From F1-60-MAGs149 sp037133215 (GTDB lineage Bacteria; Actinomycetota; Thermoleophilia; Gaiellales; F1-60-MAGs149): a stretch of DNA of 23,338 nucleotides. The position numbers and the translations under genes are program-made. Location of the stretch: contig JBAXOM010000021.1 in the NCBI GenBank assembly GCA_037133215.1, positions 1-23,338 on the forward strand, read 5' to 3'. Positions 1 to 7,364 of this stretch are shown here, one piece after another. A model generated the notes under the pieces. That model was not told where the DNA came from, did not search any database, and saw only the letters and a program-made list of their open reading frames with translations. Every line of letters begins with the position of its first letter. Position 1 is the stretch's first letter.

Positions 1-102
1 GTACCCCCACATCCACGTAACCACGTCGAATAAATGGCCGCCAACACGGTCGCGATCCTCAACGGCGAGGAGCCCCCAAGCGCCGTCATCGGCGTCAGCT
101 AG
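1..102 (+). pseudogene. 3' remnant of a 2-hydroxyacid dehydrogenase-like gene, apparently frameshifted
   Basis: The reading frame ending at the TAG of 100-102 encodes MAANTVAILNGEEPPSAV from position 34. This closely resembles the C-terminal helix and tail of D-2-hydroxyacid dehydrogenases (glyoxylate/hydroxypyruvate reductase type). That frame is closed by TAA at 31-33. The residues expected just upstream (a Pro-His-Ile followed by a Thr-rich stretch) appear instead in the +1-shifted frame at 5-13. The distance from Pro-His-Ile to the Met is about 20 nt, where the family usually has about 30. This suggests a roughly 10-nt deletion that broke the frame. Only the last ~30 codons are inside the window, so the rest of the gene cannot be judged, and an edge sequencing error would look the same. 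Confidence 0.38.
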
Positions 103-117
103 GCGCCAACGGAAACC

Positions 118-147
118 GCCCCGGACTGGCGCTTGCCGGTCCGGGGC
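118..147. terminator. GC-rich hairpin between convergent gene ends
   Basis: The arms at 118-130 and 135-147 pair over 13 bp (one T-G wobble) around a GCTT loop. The hairpin sits between the stop at 102 (+) and the stop at 206 (-), where a shared terminator would be expected. There is no U-tract on either side, so termination is inferred only from the stem and its position. Confidence 0.45.
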
Positions 148-205
148 CATCGTCGTTATCGGTCGTCGTCGCTCCGGAGGCACTAGGAGCAGGCGGTGTC
201 GCTAC

Positions 206-1222
206 TTACGTCGAGATCATCTTCTTTTCGACGCCAACGCCGGCCTCGATTGCACGCTGATACTCGAGCGGCACGATCGCGGAGTCCTGCAGGGCGATGC
301 CCGTCGAGTCGAAGATTGTGATCTCTTCCGGCGAGGTGCGGCCAGGGATCTTTCCGGTGACGACCTCACCAATCGAACCAGCCAAGTCGTCCTCGGTGAT
401 CACGCCTTCCTTGAGCGGCACGTTGATCTCGCCGTCGTAGCGACATTGGCGAATGTCGTCGACAAAGATGCGCGCGCCGACGAGCACGTCGGACTCGAGC
501 TCTTGGTCGCCATCCTTGTCGGCACCAACGGCAGCGATGTGCGTGCCGGGCGAGAGCCACGCCTTCTTGATCAGCGGCTCGCGGGCCGGGGTGATCGTGA
601 CGACGACATCTGCGCCGCGCACCGTGCTCTCGAGGTCCGTCGACGTCTTGATCGGATAGCGTCCCTCGAGCTTCGGCTCCATCACCGAGCGGAAGTGGTC
701 CAGCGTCTCCTCGCGACGGCTCCAGACGCGGACTTCATCCCACTCGAAGACGGTGTCGCAGGTCTCGAGCGCGCCTTCGGCCATGTTGCCCGCACCGATG
801 ATCGCGAGGATCTTCGACTCGGGGCGTGCCAGCCACTTCGCGGACACAGCAGCCGAGGCGCCGGTGCGCTGGACCGTGTGGTACGAGCCGTCGCAGATCG
901 CGAGCGGGAAGCCCGTCTCGGGATCCGTGTAAATCAGGATCGAGAAGACGGTGGGGAGGTCGAACTTGTCGCGGTTGTTCTCGCGGATCGAGACCCACTT
1001 GCAGGCCGCGGCCTCGGGCTCCTCGATGTAGGACGGCATTGCCTCCCACTCGCCCGGATACTTGTCGAGCACGATGTGGCCCTTCGGATCCATGTAGTAG
1101 CGACCCTCGCCATGCATGCGATAGGCCTGCTCCACACCTGCCACGTACTCGGCGGGCGTCAAGAGGCCCATCATGTCGTCGCGACCCAAGATCAACGTCT
1201 TTTTACTCCGCCAACTCTCCAT
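206..1222 (-). CDS. Ornithine cyclodeaminase / mu-crystallin family NAD(P)-dependent enzyme
   Basis: A 338-residue protein, the usual length of the ornithine cyclodeaminase/mu-crystallin family. Members are soluble NAD(P)-dependent enzymes: ornithine cyclodeaminase (ornithine to proline plus ammonia), alanine dehydrogenase or imine reductases. Visible landmarks are Lys75 in ACKWVS, the DLPTV..ILIYTDPETG..LAICDG core, Arg119-Thr-Gly-Ala and the Rossmann loop GAGNMA at 143-148, followed by a VWSRR segment typical of cofactor discrimination. The start ATG has a GAGGGG ribosome-binding stretch about 10 nt upstream. A -10-like TAAACT (plus positions 1251-1256) would give a leader of about 20 nt. 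The gene is divergent from pckA. The exact substrate cannot be read from sequence; cyclodeaminase, alanine dehydrogenase and ketimine reductase all remain possible. Confidence 0.88.
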   Translation of the reverse strand: MESWRSKKTLILGRDDMMGLLTPAEYVAGVEQAYRMHGEGRYYMDPKGHIVLDKYPGEWEAMPSYIEEPEAAACKWVSIRENNRDKFDLPTVFSILIYTDPETGFPLAICDGSYHTVQRTGASAAVSAKWLARPESKILAIIGAGNMAEGALETCDTVFEWDEVRVWSRREETLDHFRSVMEPKLEGRYPIKTSTDLESTVRGADVVVTITPAREPLIKKAWLSPGTHIAAVGADKDGDQELESDVLVGARIFVDDIRQCRYDGEINVPLKEGVITEDDLAGSIGEVVTGKIPGRTSPEEITIFDSTGIALQDSAIVPLEYQRAIEAGVGVEKKMIST

Positions 1223-1384
1223 CAGTGCATCCCCCTCGAAATGTCTGGGGAGTTTAGACCGAACTTGGCTCTTTGGCGAAAAGTGATCAGTGGATGGGTA
1301 CGACCTATCTATTGACTAGGGTTCCCAACACACGAGGGATACCTTCGTTTACCGAATGCTCACAGCACCAGCGACCCAAAGGCG

Positions 1385-3028
1385 ATGACCTCCATGGCAG
1401 CAACAACGGCACGTAACGGCTCAGTCGATCTCGACACACACGGTCTCGCTCCGCAAGGCACTGCCTACTGGAACCTGACGACCGCTGAGCTCTACGAGCA
1501 CACGATCCGTGCCGACGCTGGCGTGATGGGTAACGGTGGCGCGTTGATCGTCAACACCGCTCCCAACACCGGCCGCTCGCCGAAAGACAAGTTTGTCGTG
1601 CAAGAGCCCGGCAGCGATGAGCGCATCTGGTGGGGACCGGTCAACACGCCGATCTCGCCCGCCAACAATGCGCAGGTTCGCGCCGACCTCACCGCCTTCC
1701 TCAACGAGGGCGACGTCTACATCCTCGACGCCTTCGCTGGCTCGCACCCCGAGCACCGCGTGCCCGTCCGCGTGATCAGCAATTCGGCCTGGCACGTCCT
1801 GTTCGCACAGACGATGCTCGTCAACGCGACACCGGACGAGATCGCCGTCCACACCCCTAAAGTCGTCATCCTCCATGCCCCCGAGTTCAAGGCCGACCCC
1901 GAAGTCCACGGCACGCGCACGACCGGCTTCGTGACGCTCGACTTTACCGCCGGCGAGATCCTGATCGGTGGCACCCGCTACGCCGGCGAGATTAAGAAGT
2001 CCGTCTTCACGTACATGAACGACCGCCTGCCCGAGCACGGCGTCCTGCCGATGCACTGCTCGGCCAACGTCTCCGACGATGGTCGCGTCGCCGTCTTCTT
2101 CGGCCTCTCCGGCACCGGCAAGACGACACTCTCGACCGATCCCGAGCGCGCCCTGATCGGCGACGACGAGCACGGCTGGGCCGACGATGGCGTTTTCAAC
2201 ATCGAAGGTGGCTGCTACGCCAAGGCGATCAACCTGTCCGCCGAGTCCGAGCCCGAGATCTACGCGACGACAGAGATGTTCGGCACGATCATCGAGAACG
2301 TCGTGCTCGATCCGATCACACGCGAGATCGACTTCGCCGACAAGTCGATCACCGAGAACACGCGCGTGGCGTATCCGGTCAGCTCGATCCCTGGCTCCGT
2401 GCCAGAGAAGCGTGCCGGCACGCCGACCGCAGTCGTGTTGCTGACGGCCGACGCGTATGGCGTCTTGCCTCCCATCTCGCGCCTCACTCCCGACCAAGCG
2501 ATGTACCACTTCCTGTCGGGCTACACCGCCAAGCTGGCCGGCACTGAAGTTGGCGTGACCGAGCCGCAGACGACGTTCTCGACCTGCTTCGGCGCACCGT
2601 TCCTGCCGCAGCGTCCCGGCGTCTACGCCCGGATGCTTGGCGAGCGCCTCGAGCAGACGGGTGCCTCCGCCTGGCTCGTCAACACCGGCTGGGCCGGTGG
2701 CGGGTACGGCGTCGGTAGCCGCATGCCAATCGCAGCCACGCGCGCACTCGTGCGCGCAGCCATTGGCGGCGAACTGGACGATGCCGAGACGACGATCGAC
2801 CCGATCTTCGGGTTGCACATCCCCGTCGCCGTCGCTGGCGTCGACCCGAGCCTGCTCAACCCGCGCGATGCGTGGGCCGACAAGGACCTCTACGACGTCA
2901 CCGCACACAAGCTCGCAGCGCAGTTCGTCAAGAACTTTGAGCAGTACGCCGACATGGTCGCGCCGAGCGTCCTCGCCTCCGCGCCCGACCCGGCCGGTGA
3001 GGTCGCACCCGACTTCGGGATGGAGTAA
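1385..3028 (+). CDS. pckA: Phosphoenolpyruvate carboxykinase (ATP)
   Basis: This is a 547-residue cytosolic enzyme converting oxaloacetate plus ATP to PEP, CO2 and ADP, the first committed step of gluconeogenesis. The length matches ATP-type PEPCK (about 530-540). Signature segments are GALIVNTAPNTGRSPKDKF with substrate-binding Arg64, metal ligands Lys205 (GEIKKSVF) and His224 (MHCSAN), the kinase-1a P-loop GLSGTGKTT at 240-248, and the kinase-2 segment IGDDEHGW with Asp261. The PEPCK(ATP)-specific block GDDEHGWADDGVFNIEGGCYAK is intact. I chose the ATG at 1385, with AAAGG close upstream; an ATG at 1394 in the same frame is possible. The gene is divergent from the cyclodeaminase-family gene and is followed by a hairpin at 3034-3065, so it is probably monocistronic. 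Confidence 0.97.
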   Translation: MTSMAATTARNGSVDLDTHGLAPQGTAYWNLTTAELYEHTIRADAGVMGNGGALIVNTAPNTGRSPKDKFVVQEPGSDERIWWGPVNTPISPANNAQVRADLTAFLNEGDVYILDAFAGSHPEHRVPVRVISNSAWHVLFAQTMLVNATPDEIAVHTPKVVILHAPEFKADPEVHGTRTTGFVTLDFTAGEILIGGTRYAGEIKKSVFTYMNDRLPEHGVLPMHCSANVSDDGRVAVFFGLSGTGKTTLSTDPERALIGDDEHGWADDGVFNIEGGCYAKAINLSAESEPEIYATTEMFGTIIENVVLDPITREIDFADKSITENTRVAYPVSSIPGSVPEKRAGTPTAVVLLTADAYGVLPPISRLTPDQAMYHFLSGYTAKLAGTEVGVTEPQTTFSTCFGAPFLPQRPGVYARMLGERLEQTGASAWLVNTGWAGGGYGVGSRMPIAATRALVRAAIGGELDDAETTIDPIFGLHIPVAVAGVDPSLLNPRDAWADKDLYDVTAHKLAAQFVKNFEQYADMVAPSVLASAPDPAGEVAPDFGME

Positions 3029-3033
3029 GCGGT

Positions 3034-3065
3034 GGTTGAAGAGGGGCTCGTGCTCCTCTCCAACC
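3034..3065 (+). terminator. Probable terminator of pckA
   Basis: An imperfect hairpin begins 6 nt after the pckA stop. GGTTG..AGAGG at 3034-3044 pairs with CCTCT..CAACC at 3054-3065. A weakly T-containing stretch follows (CCTTCTTAG). Two mismatches lie within the stem. Confidence 0.55.
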
Positions 3066-3122
3066 AACCTTCTTAGCCAGATCGTCTCCGCCTCAACACC
3101 TCGTGTTGACGCGCCCGTCATT

Positions 3123-3128
3123 TAGGCT
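3123..3128 (+). promoter_or_regulatory. -10 element TAGGCT of a leaderless lipoprotein gene
   Basis: TAGGCT is followed by exactly 6 nt (GCCGGC) and then the ATG at 3135. Transcription starting about 7 nt after the hexamer would begin at the start codon itself. No Shine-Dalgarno sequence is present. No well-spaced -35 was found. Confidence 0.5.
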
Positions 3129-3134
3129 GCCGGC

Positions 3135-3551
3135 ATGAAACGAAACCTACTCCTGCTCACAATCGTCATTGCTGCACTCTCAATCGGCCTCGCCGGTTGT
3201 GGAAGCAGCGATTCCACAACGACAATGACGGATAGTGCGTCGACCGAAGCCGCAGCCACGACTGCCGCTACCACCGAAGCCGCTACGACCGACACGGCGA
3301 TGGTGACCACGGGCTCAGCCGTCTGCGATGACGCCACGCTGACCAAGGCCGCGATGGCAGCTGACAAAGAGATCGTCAAGGTCGAGCCAGGCGTCAAGTG
3401 TGCCGACGGCTGGGCCGTGATCTACCCGACCAATGCCGATTACACCTTCACGATGGTCTTCGAGGCTGAGGGCGAATTCTGGGTGTACAAGAAGGGCGTC
3501 GATTGCGCCACGATCCCGATGGCACTCCAGGACGCCTGCAACACCAACTAA
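3135..3551 (+). CDS. Small secreted lipoprotein with a four-cysteine C-terminal domain
   Basis: A 138-residue protein. A charged n-region (MKRN), a hydrophobic stretch and the lipobox LAGC with Cys22 mark it as a lipoprotein, anchored outside the membrane. Residues 23 to about 58 form a low-complexity Ser/Thr/Ala linker. The C-terminal ~80 residues hold four cysteines (VCDD, VKCADGW, GVDCA, DACN), compatible with two disulfides, and include a GWAVIYPTNADYTFTMVFEAEGEFWVYKK segment that reads as a small beta domain. I do not recognise a named family. The gene stands alone between the pckA hairpin and a strong terminator at 3612-3650, and it converges on the glutamate decarboxylase gene. The start at 3135 is supported by both the signal peptide and the -10 element. 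Confidence 0.8.
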   Translation: MKRNLLLLTIVIAALSIGLAGCGSSDSTTTMTDSASTEAAATTAATTEAATTDTAMVTTGSAVCDDATLTKAAMAADKEIVKVEPGVKCADGWAVIYPTNADYTFTMVFEAEGEFWVYKKGVDCATIPMALQDACNTN

Positions 3552-3600
3552 CTCGACCTTCGATCACGGTCGAGAGTAGGACCGACGCTGCACTGCAGCG
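3552..3600. repeat. Two short palindromes ahead of the terminator
   Basis: CTCGACC (3552-3558) pairs with GGTCGAG (3568-3574). It is followed by a 15-nt odd palindrome at 3586-3600 (CGCTGCA, centre C, TGCAGCG). Together with the terminator these give three consecutive stem-loops within 100 nt of the lipoprotein stop codon. They may stabilise the 3' end of the mRNA, but this is inference. Confidence 0.4.
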
Positions 3601-3611
3601 CTGAATACGGT

Positions 3612-3650
3612 GGGGGTTGTCTCGCTTACACGAGACAACCCCCGCTTTTT
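3612..3650 (+). terminator. Rho-independent terminator
   Basis: A perfect 13-bp stem (GGGGGTTGTCTCG at 3612-3624 against 3631-3643) with a 6-nt loop is followed by GCTTTTT. It is oriented to end plus-strand transcription from the lipoprotein gene. On the minus strand there is no T-run, so it would not obviously terminate the decarboxylase transcript. Confidence 0.93.
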
Positions 3651-3660
3651 CGTTAGTGGG

Positions 3661-5049
3661 TCAGCAGGTGTGCTGCGCCGACCGGTGATGCGACCGGTGA
3701 GTTGGCTTGGCAGGCGGCTGCTTCTGCAGGCTGTCCACGGCACGCATGACGTCTTCCATCAGACGATCGGCCATGTCGCGACTAAAGCCCTCGCGCACGA
3801 CGACGCGTAGGACTGCGATGGCATCGGCGTCGGGTGGCAGCGTGTACGCGGGCACGATCCAGCCGCGCTCGCGGAGGCGCTCGGACAGGTCGTGGCACGT
3901 GTAGGTCTGATCGCTCTTGAGCTTCAACGTCACGAGTGGCAGCGCGTCGCGCTTACTGACCAGCTCGAAATGACCACTCGCCACGGCAGCGTCAGCGATG
4001 TAATTCGCGGTCTCCAAGAGGCCGAGCATGATCCGGATATAGCCATCACGTCCGAGCCTCAGGAAGTTGTAGTACTGGCCGATGACCTGGCTCGAACCCT
4101 TCGAGAAGTTGAGGTTGAAGGTGATCTGATCCTCGCCGAGGTAGGCATCGTGGAAGAGCAGATCGTCGGGCAACTCCTCGCGCGACCGCCAGATCGCCCA
4201 GCCGACGCCCGGATAGACGAGTCCGTACTTATGCCCCGAGACGTTGATCGACTTGACGGTAGGGAGTCGAAAATCCCAGACAAGATCGGGATAGGCAAAC
4301 GGAGCGACAAAGCCACCGGAGGCAGCGTCGACGTGCAGCGGCACGTTCCAGCCCGTGCGCGCGTTCAACTCTTGGAGCGCAGCGTCGAGCTCGGCGATTG
4401 GCTCGAACTCGCCGGTATACGTGCTGCCGAGAATGCCGACGACCGCGATCGTGTTCTCGTCCACCAGCGCCATCGCCTCGGGCACACCGATCACGGTTCG
4501 CTCCGCCGTCATGTTGACGAAACGCAATTCGACATCGAAGTAGCGTGCGAACTTCTCCCAAACGACCTGCACGTTCGACCCCGTCACGATGTTCGGACTC
4601 TCGGTCGACAGACCCGCAGCCTTGCGGCGCGCACGCCAGTTCCACTTCAACGCGAGGCCCGCAAGATGGACGGCCTCAGACGAGCCGACGGTGGACGTAC
4701 CGACAGCCTTGTCCTCGGTATCCGTGGCATGAAAGAGATCGGCGATAATGCTGACGCAGCGACTCTCGAGCTCCACTGCCTGCGGATACTCGGGCGCGTC
4801 CACGAAATTCTTCGGCATCGCCTCGACCATCAGTTGCGTCGCCTCGGGGTCCATCCACGTCGTCACAAACGACGCCAAGTTGAGCAGCGGATTGCCGTCA
4901 AGGCTCAGCTCGTCATGGATCAGCTGATACGCCGCAGCCGCCGGCATCTCACCATCGGCGAGGTTCCAGCGCGGGATCGGATTGAGCAGATCACGCGACC
5001 CGAAGAGCGGTGCGATCCGTGTGTCGTCGTCGTTGTGCTCGGCCAGCAT
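3661..5049 (-). CDS. gad: Glutamate decarboxylase (PLP-dependent)
   Basis: The enzyme decarboxylates L-glutamate to GABA and CO2, consuming a proton, and underlies glutamate-dependent acid resistance or GABA metabolism. The protein is 462 residues from the ATG at 5049, close to E. coli GadB (466). The frame stays open upstream to 5106, but GGGGAG lies 5 nt before the ATG at 5049 and the sequence there matches the family N-terminus. Landmarks are the FVTTWMDPEA..L segment, GTSTVGSSEAVHLAGLALK, the cofactor Asp241 in HVDAASGG and the Schiff-base Lys274 in SINVSGHKYG, at nearly the same positions as in GadB (243 and 276). The C-terminus ends in HTC after a His/Arg-rich stretch, recalling the His-Thr tail that gates GadB. 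No adjacent GadC antiporter is present. A 13-nt palindrome at 5073-5085 lies just upstream. Confidence 0.96.
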   Translation of the reverse strand: MLAEHNDDDTRIAPLFGSRDLLNPIPRWNLADGEMPAAAAYQLIHDELSLDGNPLLNLASFVTTWMDPEATQLMVEAMPKNFVDAPEYPQAVELESRCVSIIADLFHATDTEDKAVGTSTVGSSEAVHLAGLALKWNWRARRKAAGLSTESPNIVTGSNVQVVWEKFARYFDVELRFVNMTAERTVIGVPEAMALVDENTIAVVGILGSTYTGEFEPIAELDAALQELNARTGWNVPLHVDAASGGFVAPFAYPDLVWDFRLPTVKSINVSGHKYGLVYPGVGWAIWRSREELPDDLLFHDAYLGEDQITFNLNFSKGSSQVIGQYYNFLRLGRDGYIRIMLGLLETANYIADAAVASGHFELVSKRDALPLVTLKLKSDQTYTCHDLSERLRERGWIVPAYTLPPDADAIAVLRVVVREGFSRDMADRLMEDVMRAVDSLQKQPPAKPTHRSHHRSAQHTC

Positions 5050-5145
5050 GTGGCTCCCCCGATGATGAATGACCGCGCTGCGCGGACACAACGGACGATA
5101 GTCCATCGAAGTGCACCCGAACCCACAACGTCACACGCGCCACAC

Positions 5146-5940
5146 CTACGACATAGTCGCGGGTGGTGTCGCGTCTTTACGCGTCACCGTCAGGTAGGCC
5201 ACGACCACGATGATCACGCTTAGGAAGATCGCGCTTGTCGCAATCGTGCCGAGCCCAAGACCACCATCAACCTTCGCCTGCGAAAGGTAGTCACCGATCG
5301 ACGCCCCAAATGGCCGCGTCAGGATGTACGCCAACCAAAAGGTCAGCACCGCGTTGACCTTAAGCACGTAATGGAGAATCGCAATCACGCCGATCGCCGC
5401 ACCAAAAATAATCGCCGCGTTCAGGTAGCCAAGGTCAAACCGCTCCGAGACGAGATCGCCGGCGGCGGTCCCCAACGCGAACGTAAACAGAATCGCAAGC
5501 CAGTAGAAGCCCTCACGTCGCGAGGTGATAATCGTGTGGATCGAGAGGGTACGTTCCATGGCAAACCACACGACAAACGTGATCGTCAGCAAGATTGCGA
5601 AGACCGTCGTGGTCGTCGGCAGACTGACCCCGAGGTTGTCCGTCAAGTTGTCGGTAATCAGCGTGCCGACCACACTAATCAACACGACCGCCAGCCAGTA
5701 AATCCACGGGATGTACCGCTTCGTCGCGAACTGCACGACGAGAGCAGCAATTAACAAGGCGCTCATGATGTACGAGGTTGTCGACAGGCCAAGGCCAAGG
5801 TTGGTGTTGAGAAAATCAGCAGCGGTCTCGCCAACTGTCGTTGCCAGGACCTTGATGATCCAGAAGAAGACCGTGATCTCCGGCACTTTGTTGAGCATCT
5901 GCCGCCCTAACGAGACAGATCCCTCTGGAGTCACAGTCAT
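5146..5940 (-). CDS. COG4705-type integral membrane protein with four internal repeats
   Basis: A 264-residue, very hydrophobic protein with about eight predicted membrane segments, resembling the uncharacterised COG4705 membrane proteins (opening NKVPEITVFFWIIKVLATT). The sequence shows a four-fold repeat with invariant spacing: Trp27-Gly37-Asp42, Trp82-Gly92-Asp97, Trp147-Gly157-Asp162 and Trp202-Gly212-Asp217. Each repeat looks like a helical hairpin with one buried Asp, which suggests a pseudo-symmetric channel or transporter; no substrate is known to me. It lies upstream of the decarboxylase gene on the same strand with about 95 nt between them, so co-transcription is possible. CAGACT ends 8 nt before the ATG, implying a near-leaderless transcript; there is no clear Shine-Dalgarno sequence. 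Confidence 0.8.
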   Translation of the reverse strand: MTVTPEGSVSLGRQMLNKVPEITVFFWIIKVLATTVGETAADFLNTNLGLGLSTTSYIMSALLIAALVVQFATKRYIPWIYWLAVVLISVVGTLITDNLTDNLGVSLPTTTTVFAILLTITFVVWFAMERTLSIHTIITSRREGFYWLAILFTFALGTAAGDLVSERFDLGYLNAAIIFGAAIGVIAILHYVLKVNAVLTFWLAYILTRPFGASIGDYLSQAKVDGGLGLGTIATSAIFLSVIIVVVAYLTVTRKDATPPATMS

Positions 5941-5991
5941 CTAGGGGTAGTCTGCTCGCGCAAAATGAGAGGACGATGAGAAAACGATCAA

Positions 5992-6741
5992 CTAGATCGC
6001 AGAGGGGCCAAGCGGACGGGCCTCGTCGCCAAGGCTCACCCGGCCGGGCGTGACGACATCGCAATAGACGCCGAGATTTGGGGCGCCACGCACCGCCTTC
6101 ATGGCACGCAAGGTGTTGACATCGCGCTCGCCCGTACGGGGATCGCGGGTCGTAGCAACGCACCGCTCGCATGCACTGCGGACGGCGAGTACGGCCGACC
6201 CGATCGCGACGTCTTGCCCGAGCCAGTCGTCCTCCTCGAAGGCCACGCCACCCGACAGCGTCATCGTCATCCGAAAGCGGCGCTCGTCGAGCGGACCCTG
6301 CTGGAGTGCAGCGATCGAGGCGACATTGATCAACGAGACGGCGTGCGCTGACCAGCCACCCGTTGAGTCATTGACCCGCGCCAGCCGGACGGGCTCGCCC
6401 AACACCTCGGAGAGTCCTGCAGCCCAGGGTCCATCGACGAGATGCGCAGTCGTTGGTTCGTCCGAATCCCAGATCAGATCGATCGCCTCACCAAGCGCAG
6501 GATCTGGTGCCGAGACAACGGACCCATCCGGAAAGTGCATGGTCAGCGTGACGCCGTCGTACTCCGCACGCATCAGGCAGAGGCGACCATGGCTCCAGCT
6601 GCCCATCAACTCGCCTGCAGCATTGACAACGAAGAAGCGGCGATCGAACGGCGCGCCCAATGGTCCCAGCTCGAGCGAGGGATATTCGACGAGTTCGAGG
6701 CCCTTGACGGGCGCGTGCAAGAGACGAGAAACGGTGACCAT
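5992..6741 (-). CDS. MOSC domain protein (MOSC_N plus MOSC, YcbX/mARC-like), copy 1
   Basis: A 249-residue protein. An N-terminal MOSC_N beta-barrel (LLHAPVKGLEL, with LGPLGAPFDRRFFVV at about 25-40) is followed by a MOSC domain. The molybdenum-cofactor motif ACERCVATTRDPRTGERD carries Cys191 and Cys194 and matches the C-x-R-C..TT..DP.TG signature of the mARC/YcbX group, which reduce N-hydroxylated compounds using Moco. The natural substrate and redox partner are unknown, and no ferredoxin domain is fused. A second homologue lies at 11624-12355 on the same strand. CAGACT sits 6 nt before the ATG, so the mRNA is probably leaderless. The gene is divergent from the membrane-protein gene at 6840. 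Confidence 0.88.
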   Translation of the reverse strand: MVTVSRLLHAPVKGLELVEYPSLELGPLGAPFDRRFFVVNAAGELMGSWSHGRLCLMRAEYDGVTLTMHFPDGSVVSAPDPALGEAIDLIWDSDEPTTAHLVDGPWAAGLSEVLGEPVRLARVNDSTGGWSAHAVSLINVASIAALQQGPLDERRFRMTMTLSGGVAFEEDDWLGQDVAIGSAVLAVRSACERCVATTRDPRTGERDVNTLRAMKAVRGAPNLGVYCDVVTPGRVSLGDEARPLGPSAI

Positions 6742-6747
6742 GTCCGG

Positions 6748-6753
6748 AGTCTG
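6748..6753 (-). promoter_or_regulatory. -10 element CAGACT of the first MOSC gene
   Basis: On the minus strand CGTCAGACT is followed by 6 nt and then ATG. The same CGTCAGACT plus 6-nt arrangement precedes the second MOSC gene. The -10 role is inferred from position and from this repetition. Confidence 0.42.
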
Positions 6754-6803
6754 ACGAACCAGCCCCCCACCCCGGTTCAGCCCGCCACCCCGATCGGAGC
6801 GTG

Positions 6804-6832
6804 TTGACGCGTACCGACCAGACCTGTAGGGT
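6804..6832 (+). promoter_or_regulatory. Sigma-70-type promoter with leaderless start
   Basis: TTGACG (6804-6809) and TAGGGT (6827-6832) are separated by exactly 17 nt. The ATG at 6840 follows 7 nt later. The -35 box overlaps an upstream in-frame GTG (6801), which therefore is unlikely to be the translation start. Confidence 0.7.
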
Positions 6833-6839
6833 CCAACCC

Positions 6840-7310
6840 ATGGGCGTAATCGTGACTGCCGGAATGCTCGCGTTGGCGTGGATCCTCGCGCTCCTCGGTG
6901 TCAGTGCACCTGGAGCGCCCGAGGGTGCCAGCATGGAGATCCTCGCGATCCTCTGGCTCCTCTACCTGCCGATGGGCTGGATGTTTCTCGCCAGCGGCGT
7001 GATGCACACGATCTTCGCCAAGTCGACGGCCAAGAACATTGGCTGGGAGACAAGCCCGTTCCAGCACGAGCTCGGCTACGTCTGTTTCGGACTCGGCATC
7101 GCTGGCGTGATCTCCGTCCATCTCTCGCAGGATGCCTGGATCGTGATGGCGATCGTATCCTCGTGTTTCCTCGCGTTGGCTGGCCTCAACCACGTCAAAG
7201 AAATCGTGCGCGACAAGAACTTTGCGCCCGGTAATACCTTGATTCTGGTCTCGGATTTTGGTGTCCCAATCTCGATTTGGGCACTACTCCTCCAGACCGG
7301 GATCGTCTAG
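6840..7310 (+). CDS. Small four-helix membrane protein, DUF6790-like
   Basis: A 156-residue protein with about four hydrophobic helices (approximately residues 3-22, 30-52, 72-95 and 100-118, then a C-terminal hydrophobic stretch). The middle loop reads AKNIGWETSPFQHELGY; the IGW-x-x-SPFQ-x-E pattern resembles what I recall of DUF6790 membrane proteins, whose function is unknown. The start was moved from an upstream GTG at 6801 to the ATG at 6840, because the promoter occupies the intervening bases. The gene is divergent from the first MOSC gene (98 nt) and is followed after 54 nt by the secreted protein gene at 7365, which has its own -10-like element. The family assignment is from memory and moderately secure. 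Confidence 0.72.
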   Translation: MGVIVTAGMLALAWILALLGVSAPGAPEGASMEILAILWLLYLPMGWMFLASGVMHTIFAKSTAKNIGWETSPFQHELGYVCFGLGIAGVISVHLSQDAWIVMAIVSSCFLALAGLNHVKEIVRDKNFAPGNTLILVSDFGVPISIWALLLQTGIV

Positions 7311-7351
7311 CCGACCGCGACCTTTTCGCCGGCATGCTGCTGGTCCAGCAG

Positions 7352-7357
7352 TAGAAT
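7352..7357 (+). promoter_or_regulatory. -10 element TAGAAT before the secreted-protein gene
   Basis: TAGAAT is followed by 7 nt and the GTG start at 7365, again predicting a leaderless mRNA. No convincing -35 was found at 16-18 nt. Confidence 0.45.
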
Positions 7358-7364
7358 CAGCCGT

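Noticed and set aside
446..1315. 289-codon plus-strand frame opposite the cyclodeaminase-family gene
   Set aside because: Antisense shadow in the same phase as the other high-GC mirror frames; no recognisable domain.
1421..3121. Long open frame (566 codons) on the minus strand opposite pckA
   Set aside because: It mirrors the codon structure of a high-GC gene, is rich in Arg, Gly, Val and Asp, shows no motif, and pckA on the plus strand is unambiguous.
5073..5085. CCGCGC-T-GCGCGG palindrome upstream of the decarboxylase as an operator
   Set aside because: Short, low-complexity GC palindromes are expected by chance at this base composition; nothing else supports a regulatory role.
3892..5223. 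443-codon plus-strand frame opposite the glutamate decarboxylase
   Set aside because: Antisense shadow of a clear PLP enzyme; composition is Arg/His-rich without any domain.
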